DNA from: Haloarcula limicola
GTDB lineage: Archaea; Halobacteriota; Halobacteria; Halobacteriales; Haloarculaceae
DNA length: 64,000 nucleotides
Direction of reading: 5' to 3'
Assembly (NCBI RefSeq): GCF_010119205.1
Contig: NZ_WRXM01000001.1
Span: 1,426,001-1,490,000, forward strand
A model generated the notes under the pieces. The model searched no databases, was not told the DNA's origin, and saw only the letters and a program-made list of their open reading frames with translations. This document shows positions 17,264-25,761 of this stretch, piece after piece (the stretch's first letter is position 1; every line of letters starts with the position of its first letter). The position numbers were made by a program, and so were the translations under genes.

Positions 17264-17405
17264 GCGTAGCGAACCATCTTCTACTGCTGAGACGCCGGAG
17301 TCGAATCATTCGCAGGAACACAGACACGCTATGCTGGCTAGTCGTACTACATCTCGCAAGAATCAGCGCAGCAGGAAAAGAGAACGGTCAGAAACAGGTC
17401 TCCGC

Positions 17406-18440
17406 TTACTCCTCTATCACGTCGTAGCCCACCTCGGTTGTAGAGTTGTCCGCGCCCTCAACGTAGTCCGAATCAGCGGGGCCTTTTCGCATGGTAGCGA
17501 GGTACCGAAACAGATACTGATCGAGTTCGTCCGTCTCGACCATCTCCTTTGCCCACTTAGTTTTGATGAAGGTAGTTCGATACAATTCGCCGTCCGGCGT
17601 CACCGCGCGGTGATATACCCGGTCGGGAATCCATGTCTCATCAGTGAAAGAGGCATTCTCGTCTGAATAATCTTCATAGAGGTTCTCATAGGTGAGCAGG
17701 AGAGTCGCGTCTATTCCGGCGCGGTCATCACCGGACACATTTGAGTCCATTACGTAAGTCACGACCACGTAGTCTTGTTCTGTATTAACTGAATAGTCCC
17801 GGAACACGGCCTCATCTGGCGTGGTCGTGTCCGCGGCAACGTCACGGTAGTCGTGTGCGAACTCTCTGTACCGTTTGTACTCGTTCCAGTTAGCCGGGAT
17901 TTCATCAGTAATGTCTTTGACTGTCAAGATGTAGTCGAACGTCGCATTGGGGGTGCTGGACGTTGCTATGATAGTGTACTGCCCCGTCTCTGGGATTTCG
18001 ATTTTCTTGAACTTGGCGGCGTTGTCCATTCCGCCGTCGTCGTTACTACCGAGGGTGGTCCCGTTGGGGGCAACCAATCGCATCTTCGGATTGCCTATAG
18101 ATGACCCCATCGTAATGTTGAGCGTCGTGTTCGCTTCTGCTGCGAACTCTACCCGCTCATAGTATCTACCTCCATCTTGCGGGTCACCACTATCCAGTTC
18201 ACCGACACCGGATTGTCCGACTGTGACACTACGGAGGTCGGTGCCGTTCTCGGGCACGGTCGGTGTCGGCGTCGCTGTTGGTGCCGTCGGCGTTCCGGTG
18301 ACAGGTGTGCCTGTCGTTCTATCAGGGCCAGTGTCACTCGGGTCGACGTCGATGCCGTTACATCCTGCGGTAATCAGGAGAAACGCTACCAGTAGCGTCG
18401 ACAGTAGGTTTCGAGAGCGAGTAGAAGTCGTTCGTAGCAT
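17406..18440 (-). CDS. Exported lipoprotein with PPC-like domain, accessory
   Basis: This 344-residue protein has a signal peptide with a lipobox ending at Cys27 (LLITAGC) and a Thr/Pro-rich linker (residues 40-65), so it should be anchored outside the membrane. Residues about 75-180 (GRYYERVEFAAEANTTLNITMGSS..., PETGQYTIIATS) resemble a beta-sandwich pre-peptidase C-terminal (PPC) fold. The C-terminal half (FRDYSVNTEQDYVVVTYVMDSN...) is unrecognised. Base composition is less GC-rich than the flanks, which suggests a more recent arrival. The ATG at 18440 is chosen over one ten codons upstream because it directly precedes the basic signal-peptide start. Confidence 0.7.
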   Translation of the reverse strand: MLRTTSTRSRNLLSTLLVAFLLITAGCNGIDVDPSDTGPDRTTGTPVTGTPTAPTATPTPTVPENGTDLRSVTVGQSGVGELDSGDPQDGGRYYERVEFAAEANTTLNITMGSSIGNPKMRLVAPNGTTLGSNDDGGMDNAAKFKKIEIPETGQYTIIATSSTPNATFDYILTVKDITDEIPANWNEYKRYREFAHDYRDVAADTTTPDEAVFRDYSVNTEQDYVVVTYVMDSNVSGDDRAGIDATLLLTYENLYEDYSDENASFTDETWIPDRVYHRAVTPDGELYRTTFIKTKWAKEMVETDELDQYLFRYLATMRKGPADSDYVEGADNSTTEVGYDVIEE

Positions 18441-18593
18441 ATGAGATTTCCTATATTTCATTGTAATCAACTTCAGATGCGATAGTATATAAATACGAAG
18501 AAAATCGAATAATGTTACGGGCTGGAAACACTCTCACTTCACGCCACTCGCCCTCCAGAGAATGAGGAGCGGCCGTCTTGACGAGAGAGGTCT

Positions 18594-19748
18594 CTATCCA
18601 CTCACCACCACTAGACCAAGAGTCGTCGCCGCTGGACTCGCCAGCCGACAATAGAGGCAGGCCCCCGCTCCGCTGTTTTCCGCTGCGTCTGAATCACTAG
18701 AGTCGTCGTCTCCATAACCAGCATATCCGCCAGTACAATAGGCACAACCGCCCGCCCCACTGGTATCATCAGAGTCCTCGTCGGAGGAATCTGAACCGCT
18801 ATTACTGTCTGAAGAAGAATCGTCGTTGCTACTCTGACGGCGTTTACGTTCAGACATCACATCGGACTCAAGTTCGTCTAGGTTGTACCCATATCCGCCG
18901 TTATCTTGGGCGTAGTCCTCCGTATTCACGTAGTCACCCGCATCTACCGGCTGGCCATCGATCCACAGCGTGATTTTCCCGTCGCCGTTGGCGTCCATGA
19001 TGGTCCGCTCGCCAGTATTCACGTTTCGGAACGTGGCGTCCGTGAGACAGTTCTGTTCCCAGAAGTGACAGTTGTTCGAAGACGCATCGCTGCTACCTCT
19101 ACCAGTGGCATTGACGACCCGAACGCTCTCCATCGCTGTCCCGCGCCGGCCGAGTTGGTCGTAGGCGACGACGCGCACGGTTCGAGAGCCAGTGGCGTCG
19201 AACGAGTGAGTCGTGTTCACCGTCGCGTTCTCGCGGGACAGCGACGTGTGGTTCGTGGCGCGTCCGTCGACCAACCAGTCGACGGTCGAGATGGGGACGT
19301 CGTTTCCGGCGACGGTCGCCGTGAGGCGCACGTTGGAACGTCGGTCGACCGTATCGGGTGCGGTGAGAGAGACGGCCGGCCCGTTCGACGGCGTGACCGT
19401 GACGTACAGCGTATCCGCGCGAGTCGCGCCGTCGTCGTCGGTGGCGCGAACCGTGACGGCGTACCGGCCGGTCCCGTCGGGGCGGAACTCGGTCTGGCGG
19501 CAGGTCGGACACGCCGGCGTGATGGCGTCGCCACCGGGCGTCCGGATCGACCACTCGACGCGGGTGATAGTCCCGTCCGGGTCCCGCGAGCCGTTCGCAT
19601 CGAGATACACCGTCGTATTGGCCGTGACCGTCTGGTCGAGTCCCGCGTCGGTCAGCGGCGGCCGATTCTCGGCAGCGGCGGCCGCACTAGCCGTAGCCGC
19701 TACTGCGAGCACCGCGAGCGCGGCGACGACCACCCCCGTCGTTCGCAT
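18594..19748 (-). CDS. Secreted PKD-domain protein with cysteine-rich tail
   Basis: The 384-residue protein has a Sec signal peptide (about residues 1-26) and two PKD-like beta domains (about 30-120, with GSRDPDGTITRVEW, and about 125-215). A middle region holds NNCHFWEQNCLTD and a calcium-loop-like DANGDGKI. The low-complexity Ser/Asp tail then carries two related motifs, GAGGCAYCTGG and GAGACLYCR. It could be a surface adhesin or structural protein. No membrane anchor ends the protein, and the last 15 residues look unlike the rest, so a late frameshift is possible. Confidence 0.7.
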   Translation of the reverse strand: MRTTGVVVAALAVLAVAATASAAAAAENRPPLTDAGLDQTVTANTTVYLDANGSRDPDGTITRVEWSIRTPGGDAITPACPTCRQTEFRPDGTGRYAVTVRATDDDGATRADTLYVTVTPSNGPAVSLTAPDTVDRRSNVRLTATVAGNDVPISTVDWLVDGRATNHTSLSRENATVNTTHSFDATGSRTVRVVAYDQLGRRGTAMESVRVVNATGRGSSDASSNNCHFWEQNCLTDATFRNVNTGERTIMDANGDGKITLWIDGQPVDAGDYVNTEDYAQDNGGYGYNLDELESDVMSERKRRQSSNDDSSSDSNSGSDSSDEDSDDTSGAGGCAYCTGGYAGYGDDDSSDSDAAENSGAGACLYCRLASPAATTLGLVVVSG

Positions 19749-19898
19749 CGTTTCCTGCTGGAGAGGGTTTCGGGTATAAAATTATGTATTCGTATCGGAG
19801 GAATCACCTCGGTCGAGGGGATAGCTGCGGTAGTGGTCGCCGCCGCCGTCAGCATCGGAGTCCGCGACGTTTTCTACCTCCCGCTAACAATGGTCGGT

Positions 19899-20273
19899 AT
19901 GCACTTCACGCAGCGCGAACAGCGCGCGCTTCGACAGGCAGGCGTCGAGCAGGAGACCATCGAAGCGGCCTCGGAGGCCGTCGTCGCCGCGACGGACGCG
20001 GCCGCCACCGACCTCGAAGCGTTCTTCGCCGACCGCGAGACCGTCTACTCCGACATGGACCGCGCACACAGCGCCTCGGAGATCCAGACCCACGCCGTCG
20101 AGTACCTCGATCTGTTCACCCACGCCGACGACATCCGCGGCTATCTCCGCTTCGATTCGTGGGGCGTCCCCGTCGAAGGTGGGCGCGTGCTCTCCGACGA
20201 CGTGGTCGAGCTGCGGTTGGGGCCGACCGTGAACGGTCGGGTCCGCTTCGCGGCGGACGAGGACGCCCTATGA
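19899..20273 (+). CDS. Conserved haloarchaeal protein (DUF7532-like)
   Basis: This 124-residue soluble protein is mostly helical, beginning MHFTQREQRALRQAGVEQETIEAASEAVVAATD, and ends in a short beta part (VVELRLGPTVNGRVRFA). It resembles the haloarchaeal DUF7532 family. Its stop codon overlaps the start of the FAU-1 gene (ATGA), so the two are almost certainly translated from one mRNA and may act together in RNA metabolism. An ATG three codons upstream (19890) is an alternative start; the long upstream frame is antisense to the PKD gene and is spurious. Confidence 0.7.
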   Translation: MHFTQREQRALRQAGVEQETIEAASEAVVAATDAAATDLEAFFADRETVYSDMDRAHSASEIQTHAVEYLDLFTHADDIRGYLRFDSWGVPVEGGRVLSDDVVELRLGPTVNGRVRFAADEDAL

Positions 20274-21676
20274 GTGTCCGGGTCAGGGGCATCTACGCGA
20301 CGGCGCTGACCCGGTTGCTGAGCGATGCCGGCCTCGACGTGGTGCAGGCCTCCGGACCCATCGAGGAGCGCTTCGACGCAGACTTTCCGACGGAGCGAGC
20401 GGCGGCGACGGTGGAGACCACCGACGACCGACAGGGCGTCGGCGTCAGCGGCGATAGCGAACCCGTCGAGCGCGTCCTCGATCACCTCGGCGACCTCGGT
20501 CGGGACACGCTCCACTGGGCCGACCCGCTGCCCGCGGAAGCGGTCTACGACGGCGAGGTGACCGAGACGCGCGGGAGCGGTGCGGTCGTGGACTGCGGCG
20601 ACGGCGAGGGGTTTCTCCCTTACGCGAACGCCGACGACCGCGTCGAGGCCGGCGACTGCCTTCGTGTGCAAGTCGTCGAGGGGAGCGCTCCGTGGACCGA
20701 CGGTCGACCGGTCCTCGATACCACGATCGCGGTGCGCGGCGAACTCCTGACGCTGGAACGTGGGGGGTCGAACAGCACGACGGCCGGTGGGCCGGCGATG
20801 CTGGACGTCATCGCCGCCGACCCCCGCGAGGGCTGGGGCGTCTCGTGGGAGCGCGAGAGCGACGACGCGAGCTTCGACGGGCTCGCGGACGCCCTCTCGG
20901 CGGCCAACGAGCGGGCGGAAGCGATCGACGCGGCGCTCGACGGGGTGGGAATCGCTTCTGAGGACGCGCCGGCGCGGCGCTACGACGGCGGCGCGACGAC
21001 GTGGATCTGGTTCGGCCGCGAGAGCCGGTTCGCGCTGGACGAACAGCGACGGGCAGTTACGACAACGATGACCGGACACCACCGCGTGAAGGCGGGCGAC
21101 GACGCCGCGAGCGCGGCCGTCGACTACGTCGAGGCGCTCTGTGCCGACCCCGGTGCGGACGACGAGACGGACTTCCCCTTCGCCGTGACCGCTCGACAGT
21201 TCGGCCCGCGAGCGGGCGGCTCGATCGCGCTCGGCCACGGCAAACCCGACGGCCGACTCATCACGCTCGGTCGAGCCGACGTGCAGTCGGTCGGCGCGGA
21301 CGGGACGGTCACGGTCGAGCGCGAGATGTCGCCCGGCGGGGAGTACGATGCGCTGGGCGTCCCGAAGGAGGGCGGCGATATCGCGGAGACGAAATTGAAG
21401 GAGGGACGCTGGTGGTACCCGACGGTGTATCGCGACGGCGACGGCGAGAAGAAGGGGACCTACGTCAACGTCTGTACGCCCGTCGAGATATTTCCGGACA
21501 CCGCTCGGTACGTCGACTTACACGTCGACGTTATCAAGCACGCCGACGGGCGCGTCGAGCGGGTCGACGACGACGAACTCGATGCCGCCGTCGAGGCTGG
21601 AGACATCCCCGAGGACCTCGCCGAGCGCGCCCGGAGCGTGGCCGCGGCGGTGGCGAACGCGCTGGACCCGAAATAG
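20270..21676 (+). CDS. FAU-1 family RNA-binding protein / putative ribonuclease
   Basis: The 468-residue protein resembles archaeal FAU-1, an AU-rich RNA-binding protein with reported RNase E/G-like activity. An N-terminal S1-like RNA-binding region (about residues 80-165, EAVYDGEVTETRGSGAVVDCGDGEGFLPYAN...) is followed by a C-terminal DUF402 domain (about 310-440). The DUF402 domain includes the KEGRWWYPTVYRDGDGEKKGTYVNVCTPVEIFPD stretch (positions about 21400-21500) and the YVDLHVDVIKHADG block with conserved acids. It overlaps the upstream DUF7532-like gene by four bases. Confidence 0.85.
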   Translation: MSVRVRGIYATALTRLLSDAGLDVVQASGPIEERFDADFPTERAAATVETTDDRQGVGVSGDSEPVERVLDHLGDLGRDTLHWADPLPAEAVYDGEVTETRGSGAVVDCGDGEGFLPYANADDRVEAGDCLRVQVVEGSAPWTDGRPVLDTTIAVRGELLTLERGGSNSTTAGGPAMLDVIAADPREGWGVSWERESDDASFDGLADALSAANERAEAIDAALDGVGIASEDAPARRYDGGATTWIWFGRESRFALDEQRRAVTTTMTGHHRVKAGDDAASAAVDYVEALCADPGADDETDFPFAVTARQFGPRAGGSIALGHGKPDGRLITLGRADVQSVGADGTVTVEREMSPGGEYDALGVPKEGGDIAETKLKEGRWWYPTVYRDGDGEKKGTYVNVCTPVEIFPDTARYVDLHVDVIKHADGRVERVDDDELDAAVEAGDIPEDLAERARSVAAAVANALDPK

Positions 21677-21719
21677 TTAGGCACGTCGGATATACTCCCT
21701 CTCGATAACTGATGGTTGT

Positions 21720-22082
21720 ATGTCCACATCAAACTGGAAACTATACGTAGAAGACAACGTCCTCGTCGCGGACTTCGCCGAGGGGATGCCGAGCGACGCC
21801 GAGGAGTACAGGCGCGTCAACGAGCAGTTCGAGCGGCTCGCCACCCGCGGCGAGGTCGACGCGCACATGTCGGTGCTGAACATGTCGGCGTCGCTCAACA
21901 GCGACGTCTTCGAGAAGGCACAGGAGGCCGCGGAGGTCGGCACCGAGTACGGCATCACGAAGTGGGCCATCGTCTCGGAAGGGATCAAGAGCCTCGCGCT
22001 CAAGGGGAAGGTCGAGGAGATGGGCGTCGAGACGATGACCTCCGACGACGAGGCGGAAGCGCTCGACTGGGCGCGGAACTAA
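21720..22082 (+). CDS. STAS-like single-domain protein
   Basis: This 120-residue acidic protein has the alternating strand-helix pattern of the SpoIIAA/STAS type: NWKLYVEDNVLVADFAEGM, then SVLNMSASLNSDVFEKAQEAA, then KWAIVSEGIKSLALKGKVEEMG. No membrane segment or metal site is visible. Similar small haloarchaeal proteins are uncharacterised. A TATA-like segment in GTATATCC-type sequence (opposite strand) sits about 30 bases before the ATG. Its stop codon overlaps the stop of the convergent LVIVD-repeat gene. Confidence 0.55.
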   Translation: MSTSNWKLYVEDNVLVADFAEGMPSDAEEYRRVNEQFERLATRGEVDAHMSVLNMSASLNSDVFEKAQEAAEVGTEYGITKWAIVSEGIKSLALKGKVEEMGVETMTSDDEAEALDWARN

Positions 22083-23470
22083 CTGTCGCGTTTTCGACCG
22101 GCCACTCCAGCGAGACCGACGCCCGCGAGCGCCGCGGCGACTCCGAACCCGTCGCCGGCGGCACCGACGAGGCTGCTGTCGCCGCCGACGGCTCCGGGCG
22201 TCTCCGATGGCGGTTCGATTCTGGGGTCGGGGAAGGCGTAGACGCCCGGCTGCGCCTCGCTCCCCGCGTTGGCGTTCGTGTTCGAGGCGAGGAAACAGCC
22301 GGCGGCGCGCTGGGCGGTCCAGAACGACGCGGAGTCCGAGTCGCGCCACGAGAACACCTCCCGAGGGTGAGTCGGATCCGAGAGGTCGTGAACCCGGACC
22401 CCGCCCATGTACCACGCCGAGTAACACCGGTCGTCCGCGAGTTCGAAGTTGTGCGCCGTCGTCAGCACGCCGCCGGGCGTCGGATCGTCGGTCGGCGGCG
22501 GGTCGATGGTGGCGAGCGATTCGGGTTCGGTCGGCTCGGCGATATCGAACAGTTCGATGCCGCTCGGTCCGCCGGACCCGTCGTCGCCGCGGTCCCACGA
22601 CTCCCCGCCGACGCCCAGCAGCGTGGCGTCGTCGTTCACGGTCACGAAGTGGTCGTTGCCCGGCGGTTCTGTGCGCTCCAGTCCCGGGTCGTCGATGACC
22701 GACAGTTCGGCTGGCTCCCGGCCGCGGACCCGCGAGACGAGCGAGGGGTCGGCGGGGTCGGCCACGTCCAGAATCCACGTTCCGGCGTCCCAGTACGCGA
22801 GGTACGCCCGTCCGTCCTGTACCCACACGTCGTGGAGCGGTCGGAGGCCCGCCGGCACCTCGGTCCAGGCCTCGTCGGCGTCGAACAGCGACCACGTCCC
22901 GACCTCGCGCTCGCGGTCGGTGTCGATAACCAGCAGCGGGTTCCCGGTGCGCCCGTTGGCGGTCAGGTAGGCGTAGCGGCCGTCGAAGTCGCAGTTGTGG
23001 ACGCGCGTGTCCGTCTCGTAGCCGAGGACGCGCTCGGGGTTCTCCCGGTCGCTCACGTCGAAGACGACGAAACCGTGAGCGCCCTCCGTCGGGTGGGCCG
23101 GGCCGGCGACGAGCAGTCGGTCACCGGCGACGGCGACGTCCTGGACGATCCGCATCGGCCCGTCCTCGCTCTCGGCGAGCAAGTCGGTCCGGTGCTCGAT
23201 GAGACGCGGCGCGGTCGGCGAGACGACGTCGACGAAGGCGACGCCCTCGCCGGTGGCGACGTAGGCCGTGTGGCCGTCGGGGCTGGTGACGAGTTCGCGG
23301 GCACCCGGCAGGTCGAGCGTTCCAAGCACGTCGCTCCCGGTCGGCGTGCCGCCGGGCGTCGCTGGCGTGCCGTCGTCGGTCGGTAGCGGATGGGCGCCAG
23401 CGGTGCCCGTAGCGGTGGCGATCCCGCCGGTTCCCGCACCGAGCGCTCGGAGAAACGTCCGACGGCGCAT
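22079..23470 (-). CDS. Exported LVIVD-repeat beta-propeller protein
   Basis: The 463-residue protein starts MRRRTFLRALGAG, a twin-arginine signal, and contains six or more LVIVD-type repeats (VAFVDVVSPTAP, FVVFDVSDRENP, LLVIDTDRERE, TWILDVADPADP, IELFDIAEPTEP, VRVHDLSDPTHP), which should form a beta-propeller. The C-terminus (GDGFGVAAALAGVGLAGVAGRKRD) is a tripartite motif-helix-basic tail like a variant PGF-CTERM sorting signal. It is probably a cell-surface protein after Tat export. The ATG at 23470 is selected because it places the twin arginines at the N-terminus. Confidence 0.85.
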   Translation of the reverse strand: MRRRTFLRALGAGTGGIATATGTAGAHPLPTDDGTPATPGGTPTGSDVLGTLDLPGARELVTSPDGHTAYVATGEGVAFVDVVSPTAPRLIEHRTDLLAESEDGPMRIVQDVAVAGDRLLVAGPAHPTEGAHGFVVFDVSDRENPERVLGYETDTRVHNCDFDGRYAYLTANGRTGNPLLVIDTDREREVGTWSLFDADEAWTEVPAGLRPLHDVWVQDGRAYLAYWDAGTWILDVADPADPSLVSRVRGREPAELSVIDDPGLERTEPPGNDHFVTVNDDATLLGVGGESWDRGDDGSGGPSGIELFDIAEPTEPESLATIDPPPTDDPTPGGVLTTAHNFELADDRCYSAWYMGGVRVHDLSDPTHPREVFSWRDSDSASFWTAQRAAGCFLASNTNANAGSEAQPGVYAFPDPRIEPPSETPGAVGGDSSLVGAAGDGFGVAAALAGVGLAGVAGRKRDS

Positions 23471-23520
23471 ACGCGCAATCGGGGAGCGACGGCAAGAAGC
23501 CTTCCGGTGGCCGGGGTCGC

Positions 23521-24936
23521 TCAGACGTTCATCGCGCCGACCCACAGGAGCGGGCCGAGGACCAACAGCAACATCGGGCCGACGACGGCACCCAGCAGGG
23601 CCACCTCTCCGATGGGGATTCCGGCCGAGACGACCATCCCGACGGGGATGACCAGAAACGTCAACGCGATGCCGACCGCCGCAGCGAAGACGGCGCGGTT
23701 CGGTTCGCGCTCGGTCGTCTCGCGGACGGGGAGCCCCAGCCGGCTCGCGGCGTCGTCCACGTCATCGAACGGACCGAGCACCTTCGTCGTCGTGCCGTCG
23801 CGACCCTCGCCCCACCGGACCGTGATGACGTCGGTTCCCGACAGCCGGCCGGCGAGCCGCCGGGGGACGTCTCGGTCGGTGAGGTCGGCGCGCTCGATGC
23901 GCCACTGGGGTTCGTCCAGCCAGCGGTCGTACGCGACGATGGCGTCGCCGTAGCGCCGGTACTCGACGGTACCGTAGACGGCGTAGTGGACCGCTATCTT
24001 CCCGGCGACGAGGAGGGAGACGAGCGCCAGCACGGCGACGGCGAGCGCCGGGAGCCAGAACAGCCCGAAGACGGCCGCGATCACGGCGACGTAGCCCGGG
24101 CGACTCGCCAGTACCGAGAGGCCCGGGAGAACGCCGCCCACGAGGACTCCCGGCGTCGAGGGTCGGACGGTGTCGTCAGGCGTTCCCGCGGGCGTCTCGA
24201 CTACCGGCGGCGGGGCACTGGTGTCGCGCGGCCCGAACACGCGCGCCCAGAGTCCGCTCGTTCGGTCCCCGACGCGGTCGGCCCGGTAGTTGAACACCTC
24301 GTAACCGAGTTTGGCGACGACCACGAGGGCAGCGGCGACGAACAGGCCCGTCGACTCCAATCCGTCGGCGCTGCCCAGGACCGGCATCAATAGTATCACG
24401 AGCAGCGCGTGTCGGGCCGGCGTCGCCACGACCATCCGCCCCGAGACGTCTTCGTATTCCGCCTCGCCGAGATAGGACTGGACGAACTCGACGCCGCGCC
24501 CGACGAACATCGCGATCCCGCCGAGCGCGACCGTCCGGACGAGTCGCCCGGTCGGCGCCACCGCGAGGTCGAACTGCAACAGCAGGAAGCCGCCGTAGCA
24601 CAGCCAGATGAACAGGAAGACGCCCGCGAGCCCGACGGTGAAGGGGACGTTTCGGAGATACGCCGGCGGGCCGCCAGACCACAGGGTGACGCCGCCGCGC
24701 TTCTCGCGGAGTTCGCGCAGCGGCGTCCGGTGGTGCGAGACGCCCGCCGACTGCCGCTCGGCGAACAGCGCCCTCGCGCCGGCCCAGACGGCGACGACCC
24801 CCATCTCGACCCAGTAGAGGACGAGAACGGTGCCGAGAGACCAATCGAGGGCGGCGACGCCGACGAGCGGATAGAGGTTCGCGACGAGGATCGACAGCAG
24901 GCCGCCGGCGTGGCGGAAGCGGCGACGGCCTGTCAT
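23521..24936 (-). CDS. DUF6498-type polytopic membrane protein
   Basis: The 471-residue protein has about ten hydrophobic segments split into two blocks by a cytoplasmic region. The N-terminal block has LYPLVGVAALDWSLGTVLVLYWVEMGVVAVWAG, a sequence typical of the DUF6498 family. A charged central domain (about residues 330-410, with VRWGEGRDGTTTKVLGPFDDVDDA) sits before the last membrane segments. No transport or catalytic motif can be recognised. It lies 50 bases before the LVIVD gene on the same strand and may share its transcript. Confidence 0.7.
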   Translation of the reverse strand: MTGRRRFRHAGGLLSILVANLYPLVGVAALDWSLGTVLVLYWVEMGVVAVWAGARALFAERQSAGVSHHRTPLRELREKRGGVTLWSGGPPAYLRNVPFTVGLAGVFLFIWLCYGGFLLLQFDLAVAPTGRLVRTVALGGIAMFVGRGVEFVQSYLGEAEYEDVSGRMVVATPARHALLVILLMPVLGSADGLESTGLFVAAALVVVAKLGYEVFNYRADRVGDRTSGLWARVFGPRDTSAPPPVVETPAGTPDDTVRPSTPGVLVGGVLPGLSVLASRPGYVAVIAAVFGLFWLPALAVAVLALVSLLVAGKIAVHYAVYGTVEYRRYGDAIVAYDRWLDEPQWRIERADLTDRDVPRRLAGRLSGTDVITVRWGEGRDGTTTKVLGPFDDVDDAASRLGLPVRETTEREPNRAVFAAAVGIALTFLVIPVGMVVSAGIPIGEVALLGAVVGPMLLLVLGPLLWVGAMNV

Positions 24937-25062
24937 CGATCACGGACGCGAGCGGGGTGAGCGGACGAGCGACTCGGAGCGGAGGGAGGGCTGAGACCGG
25001 CCATCTCGGCCGGCGATAGCGAACCGAGAGAGATAGCCGTTGCGCTCGGTCGCCGGCCGGGC

Positions 25063-25644
25063 TCAGTTGCCCTGGATCGCGTCGATGACCATCGCCGCGG
25101 CGACGATGGGCTCTTTCGGGACGGAACTGGCGTCGTCGATGGTGATCTCGTAGCGGTCGCGGAAGGAGAACTGGCCGTCGATGTTGCCGACGTGACCGCC
25201 CTCGGCGTCGGTGATCTCGTACTTGTGGGGGATCCACGCGCCGAACGGGAGGTACTTGCGAGCGAGCGTCACGAGCGCGCCGCGGGAGTCGATCTGCGCG
25301 AGTTTCTCGCCCGTCTCGGCGTCCCGGATTCGCCACGTGTCCTGCAGGATGGAGAAGTCGTTGTCGAGGACGACGACCTCCTCGCCCGTCTGGGAGTCGG
25401 TGAGGACGTAGTTGCCGGCCACGTCGAGGTAGCCGGCGGCGTCCACCTGGAAGGCGTCGTCGCCGTCGCCGTCGACGAACGGGAACGACTCCTTGAGCTT
25501 GAACATCTTCTGTTTACCTCGGAGGACGACGTTACCGTCGGCGTCGAGCGCCTTGTACTTGTTTCGGACGAGGCTCTGCTCGACGGTGTAGCTGTCGTCG
25601 GTGAGTTCGACCGCGCGAATGTCGTACTTCTGGGCGGTACTCAT
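25063..25644 (-). CDS. LURP-one-related / Tubby-C2-like protein
   Basis: The 193-residue protein is predicted to be all beta with a single helix near the C-terminus, and repeats a pattern of YDIRAVELTDDSYTVEQSLVRNKYKALDADGNVVLRGKQKMF then YVLTDSQTGEEVVVLDNDFSILQDTWRIRDAETGE. That matches the LURP1-related beta-barrel fold found in scramblase-like and stress proteins. The final helix (EPIVAAAMVIDAIQGN) fits the central helix of the barrel. The start ATG at 25644 is followed by STAQKYDIRA, and the upstream in-frame residues look non-coding. Confidence 0.75.
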   Translation of the reverse strand: MSTAQKYDIRAVELTDDSYTVEQSLVRNKYKALDADGNVVLRGKQKMFKLKESFPFVDGDGDDAFQVDAAGYLDVAGNYVLTDSQTGEEVVVLDNDFSILQDTWRIRDAETGEKLAQIDSRGALVTLARKYLPFGAWIPHKYEITDAEGGHVGNIDGQFSFRDRYEITIDDASSVPKEPIVAAAMVIDAIQGN

Positions 25645-25761
25645 GTGCCCCACTCCCGCGGAAAGTGACTTGAACCTTTCCACGAGCGTTCATATCAGAT
25701 TGGGCGACACGAATACGCAACCGACAGGGTTTCACGGGTCCCCGCCTTGGGGAACCCATAG

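Noticed and set aside
18451-18651. 66-codon frame just after the PKD protein
   Set aside because: It overlaps the PKD gene's end and runs on into the gap. It may be the rest of a frame-shifted PKD tail, but as a separate gene it has no support.
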